Part shown: positions 32,917 through 41,632 of the stretch, in pieces
How positions within the stretch are numbered: position 1 is the stretch's first letter
How the letters are laid out: every line of letters begins with the position of its first letter
Translations under genes and position numbers: made by a program
The notes under the pieces: generated by a model
Told to the model about the DNA's origin: nothing
Databases searched by the model: none
The model's input: the letters and a program-made list of their open reading frames with translations, nothing else
Source: Proteobacteria bacterium ST_bin16
GTDB taxonomy: Bacteria; Pseudomonadota; Gammaproteobacteria; Burkholderiales; Nitrosomonadaceae
Direction: 5' to 3'
Length of the DNA stretch: 43,787 nt
Assembly: GCA_002083595.1 (NCBI GenBank)
Contig: MSXT01000023.1
Coordinates: 1 to 43,787, forward strand

Positions 32917-35706
32917 ATGGCCTTAGCCTGGAACGAAATCAAAGACCGCGCGCTGGCGTTTTCCCGCGATTGGGCCAAAGCGGAATCGGAAGACGCCGAC
33001 GCCAAGCCGTTCTGGATCGACTTCTTCAACGTGTTCGGTATCAACCAGCGGCGCATCGGCAGTTTCGAGCAGAAAGTCAAAAAACTCGGCGACCGCGACG
33101 GTTACATCGATTGGCTGTGGAAAGGCAATCTGCTGATCGAACACAAATCGCGCGGTAAAGATCTCGATCGCGCCTACCAGCAAGCCATCGATTATTTCCC
33201 CGGACTGAAGGAACACGAACTGCCGCGTTTCGTGCTGGTCAGCGACTTTGCGCGCTTCCGTCTGTACGACATGATCGAAGGCACGCAGAGCGAATTCCTG
33301 CTGAAAGAACTGTACAAAAACGTCAAGCTGTTCTGGTTCATCGCCGGTTATCAGCCGCAGAAAATCTCGCCGCAAAGCCCGGTCAACGCCAAGGCGGTAC
33401 AGCGCATGGCGCGGCTGCACGACCGCCTGAAGCAGATCGGCTACACCGGCCACGCGCTCGAAGTCTATCTGGTGCGCCTGCTGTTTTGCCTATTCGCCGA
33501 GGACACCGGCATTTTCGAACGCACCCAGTTCACCGAATTCATCGAGCAGCAAACACGCGAGGACGGCAGTGATCTCGCGCCGCAACTGGCGCAACTGTTC
33601 GACGTGCTCAACACACCGGAAACCGCACGGCTGAAAAACCTCGACGACACGCTGAGCCGATTTCCGTACATCAATGGCAAACTGTTCGAGGAACGCCTGC
33701 CGTTCGCCAGCTTCGACCGCGACATGCGCGCCGCGCTGCTGTATTGCTGCGCCATCGACTGGAGCGGCATTTCCCCGGCGATTTTCGGCTCGCTGTTCCA
33801 GAACATCATGGACGAAACGCCGAACGCGCGGCGCAACCTCGGCGCGCACTACACCACCGAGGAAAACATCCTGAAACTGATCGGCCCGCTGTTCCTCGAC
33901 GAACTGCGCGCTGAGTTCGATAAAATCCGCCACACCGTCAAAAGCCGCATGCAAAATCTGCAAGCCTTCCACGCCAAACTCGCCGGGCTGAAATTTCTTG
34001 ACCCGGCATGCGGCTGCGGCAATTTCCTGGTGATCGCGTACCGCGAACTGCGCAAGCTGGAACTGGAAGTGCTGCGCGAATTGCACCACAGCGGCCAGCA
34101 AGCGCTCGACATCGCCACCATCATTCAGGTCGACGTCGACCAATTTCACGGCATCGAAATCGAGGAATTCCCGGTGCAAATCGCGCAAGTCGCGCTATGG
34201 CTGACCGACCACCAAATGAACGCGCTGGTGTCGGAAGAATTCGGTCAGTATTTCATCCGCCTGCCGTTGAAAAAATCCGCGCATATCGTGCACGGCAATG
34301 CGCTGCAGCTCGATTGGAACAGCGTCATCGCGGCGGAAGAATGCGATTTTGTGATGGGGAATCCACCGTTCTCGGGTAAGCATTACCAAAATTCACAACA
34401 AAAAGCCGAATTAGTCGCAGTGTTCGCTGGAGTAAAAAGTGCTTCTGATCTCGACTATGTTGCGGCTTGGTATCGCAAGGCAACAGAATACATGTCACAC
34501 AATCCAACCATTCGCACCGCCTTCGTTTCCACTAACAGTATCACCCAAGGTGAACAAGTTAGCGTGCTATGGCCGGATTTATTGCGGCGCGGCGTGCATC
34601 TGCATTTTGCGCACCGCACATTCCAGTGGAGCAGCGAAGCCAGCGGCAAGGCTGCGGTGCATTGCGTCATCATCGGTTTTTCTTTGCAAGAAACTGCGTA
34701 CAAAACCATTTTCGAATATGCCGACATTAGGGGCGAGTCACACGCAGTTCAAGTAAAGAATATCAACCCCTACTTGGTAGATGCACCCAATGAAGTAATT
34801 GCCAAACGTCAAACACCACTGACAAATACTCCCGTAATGCGTTATGGCAACAAGCCGACTGACGACGGCAATTACATCTTGAGCGATGATGAACGTGCGC
34901 AACTCATTTCCGAATATGCAGAATGTGCAAAATATATTCGCCCGTATTTAGGAGCTGAAGATTTCATCAATTCAAAATCTCGATGGTGCTTATGGTTAAA
35001 GGATATTCAACCAAATGAACTTCGATCGATGCCCAAGATTCACGCTCGCGTGGAGCGAGTAAAAACCTTTCGACTCGCTAGCAGCGCCGAACCAACACGC
35101 AAGGCAGCTAATACACCAACATTGTTTTTTTATATCTCACAACCCGATTCGGATTATTTAGTTGTTCCCGAAGTATCATCGGAGCGTCGCCGTTATATTC
35201 CGATTGGTTTCATGAAGAAAGAAACCATTTGCAGCAATACAAACTATCTAGTGCCGGATGCTAGCTTATTCCTATTCGGAATCGTTCAATCTGAAATGCA
35301 CATGGCATGGATGCGCACCGTATGCGGCCGATTGGAAAGCCGTTATCGCTATTCTGCCAGCATCGTCTACAACAACTTCCCCTGGCCGGAACCCACCGAT
35401 ACTCAACGCAAAACCATCGAAACCGCCGTACAGGCGGTGCTCGATGCCCGTGCGCAATTTCCAAGTTCCACGCTGGCTGACTTGTACGATCCGCTGGCGA
35501 TGCCGCCGGAACTGGTGCGCGCGCACCAAACACTGGATCGCGCCGTCGACGCCGCGTACGGCAAAAAATCATTCGCTTCCGAAGCCGAACGCGTGGCGTT
35601 TTTGTTCGAGCGCTACCAAACGATCACCAGCCTGCTGCCCGCCGCCACAACCCGGAAACCCGGCAAGAAAACAGTAAAGCAACCCGGCCATGATCCGCTT
35701 CCCTGA
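32917..35706 (+). CDS. MmeI-like type IIL restriction-modification enzyme
   Basis: Single polypeptide of 929 residues that cuts and methylates DNA. The N-terminal nuclease has D65-x9-E75-x-K77 (IDWLWKGNLLIEHKSRG), the spacing seen in MmeI. A helical spacer follows. The adenine methyltransferase has motif I FLDPACGCGNFL at about 360-370 and motif IV NPPF at 482-485. From about residue 485 to 815 the target recognition domain is encoded in much more AT-rich DNA than both sides, then FPWPEPTD and the C-terminal helices return to high GC. Good Shine-Dalgarno GGAG. No other defence genes adjoin, so it acts alone; the MITE lies upstream. Confidence 0.92.
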   Translation: MALAWNEIKDRALAFSRDWAKAESEDADAKPFWIDFFNVFGINQRRIGSFEQKVKKLGDRDGYIDWLWKGNLLIEHKSRGKDLDRAYQQAIDYFPGLKEHELPRFVLVSDFARFRLYDMIEGTQSEFLLKELYKNVKLFWFIAGYQPQKISPQSPVNAKAVQRMARLHDRLKQIGYTGHALEVYLVRLLFCLFAEDTGIFERTQFTEFIEQQTREDGSDLAPQLAQLFDVLNTPETARLKNLDDTLSRFPYINGKLFEERLPFASFDRDMRAALLYCCAIDWSGISPAIFGSLFQNIMDETPNARRNLGAHYTTEENILKLIGPLFLDELRAEFDKIRHTVKSRMQNLQAFHAKLAGLKFLDPACGCGNFLVIAYRELRKLELEVLRELHHSGQQALDIATIIQVDVDQFHGIEIEEFPVQIAQVALWLTDHQMNALVSEEFGQYFIRLPLKKSAHIVHGNALQLDWNSVIAAEECDFVMGNPPFSGKHYQNSQQKAELVAVFAGVKSASDLDYVAAWYRKATEYMSHNPTIRTAFVSTNSITQGEQVSVLWPDLLRRGVHLHFAHRTFQWSSEASGKAAVHCVIIGFSLQETAYKTIFEYADIRGESHAVQVKNINPYLVDAPNEVIAKRQTPLTNTPVMRYGNKPTDDGNYILSDDERAQLISEYAECAKYIRPYLGAEDFINSKSRWCLWLKDIQPNELRSMPKIHARVERVKTFRLASSAEPTRKAANTPTLFFYISQPDSDYLVVPEVSSERRRYIPIGFMKKETICSNTNYLVPDASLFLFGIVQSEMHMAWMRTVCGRLESRYRYSASIVYNNFPWPEPTDTQRKTIETAVQAVLDARAQFPSSTLADLYDPLAMPPELVRAHQTLDRAVDAAYGKKSFASEAERVAFLFERYQTITSLLPAATTRKPGKKTVKQPGHDPLP

Positions 35707-36325
35707 CGATGAAACCCGCCCTGCGCTGACGCTAACTAGCCACATCGGCTGGCAGATTTATTACAGCGAAATTATTTTTTGCGATCCGCCGTGTTTGATA
35801 CTGCAAGCAATTCCTGTTTTTACAGGCGGCGGTAACGATTTGGCCGAGCGCGGCGTCGTTTGGGACGTGTTTGCATTGATCGATTCGATCAAGCATCCCG
35901 GCGCGCACCAAATGCTGACCGCCGATTGCGGCTATGCGCCGGATGTCTACATTGAAGAATCCGTACTTGTCAGCCATCCGGATAGCAACACCGTGGTTTG
36001 GGATCTGGACATTGCCGGTCTGCACCCGGCATTGGACAAAACATTGATCAGCGATCATGAAGGTTTCGTGCGGCTGGAGTTTGCGCGTGAGCAATACGAA
36101 GCCGACATCCGGGCGCTGGTGCGGGCTTTGCAGCAAGCGGGCCGCGATCCGGTGCCGGTCACCGCGCTGGACTCGTGCACACATGGCTTGCAACGCCTAC
36201 TCACCGATTACCCGGCGTGCGATTCACTGCCTGTTGACGAACTGGAACCCGACATTAAAGGAATGGCACTGGAACGCCTGCTCGAACTCGACGCCGATGA
36301 ACCTTGGCCGCGCACGCCGCTGTGA
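35690..36325 (+). CDS. Unknown protein overlapping the restriction-modification gene
   Basis: 211-residue soluble protein with no recognised family. It starts inside the last 17 bases of the restriction-modification gene and so is probably translationally coupled. The first half is beta-rich (WQIYYSEIIFCDPPCLILQAIPVFTGGG with WDVFALIDSI), ending in VWDLDIAGLHPAL; the second half is helical (FAREQYEADIRALVRALQQAG). High GC and host-like codons. The ending EPWPRTPL is short. It could be a modulator or an immunity-type partner; nothing in the sequence proves it. Confidence 0.65.
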   Translation: MIRFPDDETRPALTLTSHIGWQIYYSEIIFCDPPCLILQAIPVFTGGGNDLAERGVVWDVFALIDSIKHPGAHQMLTADCGYAPDVYIEESVLVSHPDSNTVVWDLDIAGLHPALDKTLISDHEGFVRLEFAREQYEADIRALVRALQQAGRDPVPVTALDSCTHGLQRLLTDYPACDSLPVDELEPDIKGMALERLLELDADEPWPRTPL

Positions 36326-36412
36326 CCTGCCGGAACGCTGATTGAGTCGGGCTTTTTGACGGATCATGACCGGCATTGATAACCGGTAAACTGGACTGGA
36401 AATCAGCAGCCG

Positions 36413-36832
36413 TTATTTTTCCGAAGGATCTGTAATGAATCCGATGCGTGTCATACCAGCCTTGGCGGCAATGCTCATAATCCTTGCGACATGCTCATAA
36501 TGCGCCAGTTTGTCCGCGCGGATATGCAACTCAGTATTGGGCGCTTGAGCAGCTGTTTCGCTAAAACGGGACGCCAATTGCTCCAATGCCACCGGCTCGC
36601 CATTCCAAAAGAAACTCCCTTCTGCCCGGATAGCCAGCTCAACGTGCTCAGGCTGGGTGATATTGGGCGTGCTCTCGGCCTTTGGTAAATCAATTTTGAC
36701 GGAATGTGTCAGCAACGGTGCTGTAATAATAAAAATGATCAACAACACCAGCATGACATCGACCAATGGCACCACATTGATTTCCGCCATCGGCGCTTGA
36801 CGGCCACTATCTTGCATACTACCGAACGCCAT
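36413..36832 (-). CDS. exbD: ExbD / TolR-type biopolymer transport protein
   Basis: 139 residues. Single N-terminal membrane helix with the functional Asp in INVVPLVDVMLVLLIIFIIT, then a periplasmic domain (HVELAIRAEGSFFWNGEPV and ELHIRADKLAHYEHVARIM). With ExbB it forms the proton-driven motor that powers TonB. It overlaps exbB by one base (TAATG). Context with tonB and a receptor favours ExbD over TolR. Last gene of the six-gene operon. Confidence 0.93.
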   Translation of the reverse strand: MAFGSMQDSGRQAPMAEINVVPLVDVMLVLLIIFIITAPLLTHSVKIDLPKAESTPNITQPEHVELAIRAEGSFFWNGEPVALEQLASRFSETAAQAPNTELHIRADKLAHYEHVARIMSIAAKAGMTRIGFITDPSEK

Positions 36833-37605
36833 TATTGCCGCCTCCTTTCATAGGCTGTATCCAGTGATTCTGCAATAACCGATGCGGCGGAGGATCGAGC
36901 CGGAGAATTTGTTTCATCGCCATCCCCGACTGTAATCAGGATAAAAAGATCATGCGCAAAAGCTTCCAGGCGCGCCAGCCAAATGCGATTCCGGCGCACA
37001 AAGGCGTTATAGGCAAGCACTGCGGGGATAGCCACCGCCAATCCCAGTGCTGTCATGATCAGCGCTTCTCCGACAGGGCCAGCCACTTTATCCAATGTGC
37101 CCTGCCTCGAAAGCCCGATCTGAATCAAGGCATGATAGATTCCCCATACTGTGCCAAACAAACCGATATAAGGCGCTGCCGAACCTGCTGTTGCAATCAG
37201 CGTCAATCCATTCTCAACCCGGGTAGCTTCCTGATCGATGCCATTACGCAAAGTGCGCGTCAGGAATTCACTGGTGCCGCCTGCTGCCGCTAATTTATGC
37301 GAACTGTGAATTTTGGAATCAGCCGCGGCATCGATTCCCAGCCTGGCAATCGCTGCGAAAGCATTATTGGGAAGATTATCCGGGTCGTTCTTTTTAAACT
37401 CGATACTGACTGCCTGGAGAGACTCAAAGCTCCAGAAATGTTTAATAAATGCTTCGGCGCGGCGCTTGGCCATATAGTTGGCGATACTTTTTGTGATAAT
37501 CAGATACCAGCTCGCTATTGAGAGTAATACCAGTAGCGCCAGCACACTGATACCGACTTCATCAATTTGCGCGAGAAAGTGAGAAAAACCAAGTCCTGTT
37601 TCCAT
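36832..37605 (-). CDS. exbB: ExbB / TolQ-type proton channel protein
   Basis: 257 residues, three membrane helices: VLALLVLLSIASWYLIITKS, then GLTLIATAGSAAPYIGLFGTVWGIYHAL and GEALIMTALGLAVAIPAVLAYNAFVRRN. The latter two blocks are the strongly conserved MotA/TolQ/ExbB motif. The start abuts the tonB stop directly (TAAATG) and the stop overlaps exbD, so translation is coupled. Powers TonB with ExbD. Confidence 0.95.
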   Translation of the reverse strand: METGLGFSHFLAQIDEVGISVLALLVLLSIASWYLIITKSIANYMAKRRAEAFIKHFWSFESLQAVSIEFKKNDPDNLPNNAFAAIARLGIDAAADSKIHSSHKLAAAGGTSEFLTRTLRNGIDQEATRVENGLTLIATAGSAAPYIGLFGTVWGIYHALIQIGLSRQGTLDKVAGPVGEALIMTALGLAVAIPAVLAYNAFVRRNRIWLARLEAFAHDLFILITVGDGDETNSPARSSAASVIAESLDTAYERRRQ

Positions 37606-38298
37606 TTATTCATTTCCTTGCAGTACAAAATTAAAAGGTTGTAAGGCGACTGCCCGGACGGGCTGGCCATTGCGCAGCGATGGATTGCATTGCCAGCTTT
37701 TCACCGCGGCCAATGCCGCTGCATCAAGCCGCTGATAGCCACTGCTATTGATGATATTGATTGTGTCGACACGCCCGTTTTCATCCAGCTCCACACGCAG
37801 TTCCACTTTACCTTCCTCACCCATGCGGCGGGAAATCGCGGGGTAAACAGGCGCCGTCAATTTTGAGCAGGAAACGGACAATTCCGCAGCTAGCGCAACG
37901 GGGCCTGTTTGCATGGGTGCAGGCGGCGCAACCACGGGGTCAGCGGCTTTAGTTTGTTCTGCTGCCGGAGGCGCCGGTGACGGCTCGACATAAGCATCCT
38001 GCTTGGACGTTACCGGTGCTTTCGCGGCAAGACGCTCTTGTTTTGGCTTGACTACTGCGGGTTTTTTGACAGGCTGAGGCTTGGCAACCGGAGGTTCCGT
38101 TACGCTGACCGGGGGCGGCAACGTAATGAGATCGGCAAATAATGCCACCATTTGCTCAGGCGGTGGCGTCAGGCGCTGATTCCACAAAAAATAAAACAGG
38201 CCCGCATGTATTATCAGTACACACAACAATCCTGGTAAGGTAATAGCCCGCTGTTCTGATCCCAGATAGCCAATATTGTTTCGCGATAATGATTGCAT
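37606..38298 (-). CDS. tonB: TonB energy transducer
   Basis: 230 residues: N-terminal membrane anchor (LPGLLCVLIIHAGLFYFLWNQ), a long Pro/Lys/Val-rich spanning region (VTEPPVAKPQPVKKPAVVKPK), and a C-terminal TonB domain with YPAISRRMGEEGKVELRVELDENGRVDTINIINSSGYQRLDAAALAAVKSW split over the end, finishing RAVALQPFNFVLQG. Energises outer-membrane receptors. It sits in one operon with a receptor and exbB/exbD, so this is probably a dedicated TonB for that receptor. Confidence 0.95.
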   Translation of the reverse strand: MQSLSRNNIGYLGSEQRAITLPGLLCVLIIHAGLFYFLWNQRLTPPPEQMVALFADLITLPPPVSVTEPPVAKPQPVKKPAVVKPKQERLAAKAPVTSKQDAYVEPSPAPPAAEQTKAADPVVAPPAPMQTGPVALAAELSVSCSKLTAPVYPAISRRMGEEGKVELRVELDENGRVDTINIINSSGYQRLDAAALAAVKSWQCNPSLRNGQPVRAVALQPFNFVLQGNE

Positions 38299-38321
38299 TG
38301 CGAAATTGAAATACCGAAAGA

Positions 38322-39362
38322 TTAAAGACCGGCTTGGGCAACAAGTACGTTAAATTCACCTAACGTAACAATATTGGCGCCAAATTCACCACCCACCGCA
38401 AAGATATGATTATCTTTTATACCGACACAAACGTTGTTTCGATAACAGCGCGCGTAATATCCAAGCGCTATGATTGATGCCGTTGTGTGTGGAAACAAAG
38501 CGGGATAATTGGATTCCGCCCAATTAAATAATTTATCGGCTAGCGCGGTATCGGTATTCGGTTGCAGCACACGTCCCGCCACGGCTTGTTGAAAATCCGC
38601 TAATGGCAAACCGTTATTGAACATGATCCACAGCGAGTCGGAAGGTACAGGGTAAGACTCGGTGACCAACTGTAATTCAACCATGTAAGCACCCGCAGGC
38701 GCATTCGAAGCACCCCGGTCTGACTCAACAATCCAGTCGAGATGCGTGTGTAAGGAGCCATTGGCACGCACTTCACCGACAATGAGTGATGTTGCGCTGC
38801 TTACGCCGTGCCGGTTAAATAGCGTAAATCCTTCGACAGTTTTGGGAAGACAGAATACCTGGCCGCAATCTTGATTCGGCTGCAAATCCAAACCGCCAGC
38901 CAAGCGGATTTGTATTCCTTCCGGCGCTAATGTCCATTGGCGCTTATCGGTACTCCAATAACTCAGGTGTCCGCTGGCACGGTAGCGCACCCGGTCTCCG
39001 GCCGTCAGATCGCCAGCAATGCTCTGGAAACCTGGACTATCAATCGCGGTACGGTCTGGGAAGATGCTGAATTCCGATACATAAATCGGGGTGCCGGTCA
39101 GTTGATCAATCGGCATCTGCCCGGCCGGTAAGCCGAGGGTTTCCGGTTTCACCAAGCTGCATCCCTTTTCTGGGTTACAAAAGCTGGCTTGTACACGTCC
39201 ATCCACAACTTTAACCTCGATATGCTGATGCAATTCACCGGCACTCAGCGTCAGCGGATGCGATAAATACAGTCCCAGCAAAATGCTAGAGATAACATGG
39301 CGTGAATTAGCACCCAGTGCAGGAAGAGAATTTTTGATTACGTTTCTAAATAGATTAGGCAT
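38322..39362 (-). CDS. Exported protein of TonB locus, zinc-linked family-like (paralogue B)
   Basis: 346 residues. Signal (ILLGLYLSHPLTLSA) then a mature N-terminus AGELHQHIEVKVVDGRVQAS with His residues. The body has the DSPGFQSIAGDLTAGDRVRYRASGHLSYWS block and NGSLHTHLDWIVESDRGAS, APAGAYMVELQLVTES, SLWIMFNNGLP. This layout recalls the all3515-type Zur-repressed exported proteins of cyanobacteria, from memory. The last 65 residues (FNWAESNYPALFPH, GYYARCYRNNVCVG, AGL end) match the end of the protein encoded at 41.6-42.5 kb. Probably periplasmic or surface metal-binding; not proven. Confidence 0.75.
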   Translation of the reverse strand: MPNLFRNVIKNSLPALGANSRHVISSILLGLYLSHPLTLSAGELHQHIEVKVVDGRVQASFCNPEKGCSLVKPETLGLPAGQMPIDQLTGTPIYVSEFSIFPDRTAIDSPGFQSIAGDLTAGDRVRYRASGHLSYWSTDKRQWTLAPEGIQIRLAGGLDLQPNQDCGQVFCLPKTVEGFTLFNRHGVSSATSLIVGEVRANGSLHTHLDWIVESDRGASNAPAGAYMVELQLVTESYPVPSDSLWIMFNNGLPLADFQQAVAGRVLQPNTDTALADKLFNWAESNYPALFPHTTASIIALGYYARCYRNNVCVGIKDNHIFAVGGEFGANIVTLGEFNVLVAQAGL

Positions 39363-39415
39363 ATCTCAGTGTAAGTAAAGTTGATTAATCTTGAGTTCAG
39401 CGCGATTGAATATGA

Positions 39416-41632
39416 CTAGAATGTGGCACTCATGCCCACTTGCGCGCTAAAACCCGGTTCAGGCGCAAAATTCCGCAAAAAGGAAGTCGAATTCCTGATG
39501 GTCATGTTCGTCATATTCGATAGCTTAGCGAAGAACAGGATTTTTCTATGATCGGACATCTTCCAATCGTAGGATAAATCCAAGTCCAGCCGATGGTAGC
39601 TCGGTGTTTCGGTCTCCAGGATTCCGGGCCTGTTTTGTTCCAGCGCATGGGTGTAACGTAACCCGCTGCGCCATTGCGTCCATTGGACTCCTATTTCACC
39701 GCCGAATCGCAAGGGTGGAAGTCTTGGTACATCGCCAAAAACATCGTTCTGAAACCAGCCCCGCACATAATCAGAAAATAGCGTTAAACGGGGTTGGACG
39801 GGTATACCCAAGCGGGGATGAGCGGTAATCTCAGCTTCGTAACCGGCAAAGTTTGCGGTGTTGGCCTGATACCCGAAAACCGGCAAGCAATTTCTTAAAT
39901 TCGCGCAAGTCAGTTGGAAACGCGGCGGATCAGGTGCGAAATTAAAGAAGAAACCTTGGTTTTCCAGATAGATAAAGTCTTGTATCAATTTGTAATAACC
40001 ATTGGTATGAAAGGAAACATGCCTGCCGGTATAGCGTAAACCTAATTCGTAGTGATTGGTTTGCTCAGCACTGAGATTAAGCCGGCCGATTTCGTAGCTG
40101 CGGGTAGCGAAATGCGGTCCTGCTGCAAATAATTCTTGCACATCGGGCGCCCGCTGCGCTCGCTGCCAACTCAAATACAATGAAGTTTGCGGCAGGATTT
40201 CGTAATTCAAGCTCGCCGCCAGCGAGTAAGTCAGATAATTCAATTCATTGGGCAAGGGCAATGCACCCGAAATGCCCGCTAATTTAATTTGATCACTCTT
40301 CGGCGTGGTGGTTTGATTTTCGATACGTGCGCCCATTTCAAGGTTGAGACGATCGGTAATAAAGACCGTTTCAGTGATGAAGAATCCTAAGGAGTCAATA
40401 GTGGCGGCCGGGGTGAATGTTTCGATTCCTGCCGCGGCAAAATTGCGATTCTGCCATTGCATACCAAATGTGCCATCGAGCCAGCCTCCGCGCTGATGAT
40501 TCATTTCTAAGCGCGACTCCCATACTGAATTCTTAAACTGGGTCAGCGATGAACTTCTATCGGTTACACTTTTATCATAATCCTTATGATTGTAATCAAC
40601 GTAGCTCAGTTTTGCCTTGATTCTGGGTAATGCTGGCCAATAGGTTTTCCACAGCCCGTCTAAATCATAACGGCGTTGTGACATATCAATCCTGATGGCT
40701 TCTTGCTGCACTCTGCCCGCTTCGGTGTGACCTGGAACGCCGGGTGGAATACCATAATTTCTGGTCATCTCATGATAACTTCCGCCCAAATGGCCATGTT
40801 TACCGATCATCGATATACCGGCCGAGCCGCCCTGACTGCTGGAATGGCTATTTTGGATGACGTTCTTGCTATTGCTACTCGGATCAACTTGGAATTGTTG
40901 CCGGATTGCTGCTTCGTCTAAAGCAGTTCCCGGAATGTGTGTGTTATTGGAAGAGCGCTGAAAATAGTCGACATGAATCGCAAACATTCCCTTGCCCACA
41001 TCCAGTGCGAACATCCCGGCCTTATCGGCGGAGTTATGGTCGTAACGGAAATCCATCCGGCCAGCAACGCCTTTCAGCGGAACCTTTTCCGGTATGCGTT
41101 GATGCTTAATATCAACCATACCGCCGATTGCATTACCGCCATAGCGCAGCGTGGCTGGTCCTCTTAGCACCGTAATGCTGTCCGCCAGCATGGTTTCAAA
41201 AGCGACCGCAAGATCGGGACTTAAAGCGGAAAGATCATGTGCACCTATCCCATTCTGCATGATTCTGACGCGCGGACCGCTCATGCCACGAATGACCGGT
41301 TGACCCACGCCCGGCCCATAGGACAGATTGCTGACTCCCAGTTCACGCTCCAGTGTTTTGCCGAGCGTTTCACCGGTGCGAATGCGTAATTCCCGGCTTT
41401 CCAGCTTTTGGATAGGGTCAGCCGATGTAGAGCTCGCTTCAATGGTCATTGTTTCAAATTTGACCGGCTCTGGCGGAATAGTAGCACTGGGCTTGGGTTG
41501 CACAGGATTCGGCTGACTTTCCGCTGGTAATTTTTTTTGCGCATTCTGATCGTCCGCGAAGGCAGGATTCAAAAAAAGAATCAGCAACGCAGGCAAAAAA
41601 ATACAGCGGAAACCCATATGCAAAACCTGCAT
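39416..41632 (-). CDS. TonB-dependent outer-membrane receptor, ZnuD-like
   Basis: 738 residues: signal (CIFLPALLILFLNPAFA), short Pro-rich linker with a TonB-box-like VKFETMTIEAS, plug domain (TGETLGKTLERELGVSNLSYGPG, VIRGMSGPRVRIMQNGIGAHDLSALSPD, ITVLRGPATLRYGGNAIGGMVDI), and a 22-strand barrel ending in Phe (VGMSATF). The plug words follow the Neisseria zinc receptor ZnuD closely, and HIP and KHGHLGGSYHE in the barrel put His in loops. It overlaps the preceding gene stop (TAATG). Uptake of zinc is the best guess; copper or haem remain possible. Confidence 0.88.
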   Translation of the reverse strand: MQVLHMGFRCIFLPALLILFLNPAFADDQNAQKKLPAESQPNPVQPKPSATIPPEPVKFETMTIEASSTSADPIQKLESRELRIRTGETLGKTLERELGVSNLSYGPGVGQPVIRGMSGPRVRIMQNGIGAHDLSALSPDLAVAFETMLADSITVLRGPATLRYGGNAIGGMVDIKHQRIPEKVPLKGVAGRMDFRYDHNSADKAGMFALDVGKGMFAIHVDYFQRSSNNTHIPGTALDEAAIRQQFQVDPSSNSKNVIQNSHSSSQGGSAGISMIGKHGHLGGSYHEMTRNYGIPPGVPGHTEAGRVQQEAIRIDMSQRRYDLDGLWKTYWPALPRIKAKLSYVDYNHKDYDKSVTDRSSSLTQFKNSVWESRLEMNHQRGGWLDGTFGMQWQNRNFAAAGIETFTPAATIDSLGFFITETVFITDRLNLEMGARIENQTTTPKSDQIKLAGISGALPLPNELNYLTYSLAASLNYEILPQTSLYLSWQRAQRAPDVQELFAAGPHFATRSYEIGRLNLSAEQTNHYELGLRYTGRHVSFHTNGYYKLIQDFIYLENQGFFFNFAPDPPRFQLTCANLRNCLPVFGYQANTANFAGYEAEITAHPRLGIPVQPRLTLFSDYVRGWFQNDVFGDVPRLPPLRFGGEIGVQWTQWRSGLRYTHALEQNRPGILETETPSYHRLDLDLSYDWKMSDHRKILFFAKLSNMTNMTIRNSTSFLRNFAPEPGFSAQVGMSATF

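Noticed and set aside
33490..34188. 232-codon minus-strand frame
   Set aside because: Antisense to the GC-rich methyltransferase part of the MmeI-like gene, where long shadow frames are expected.
32917..36325. DISARM- or BREX-type defence island
   Set aside because: The methyltransferase part resembles those in such systems, but an intact PD-(D/E)xK domain is fused to it and no helicase, PLD or PglZ-type gene is next to it. A stand-alone type IIL enzyme explains the sequence.
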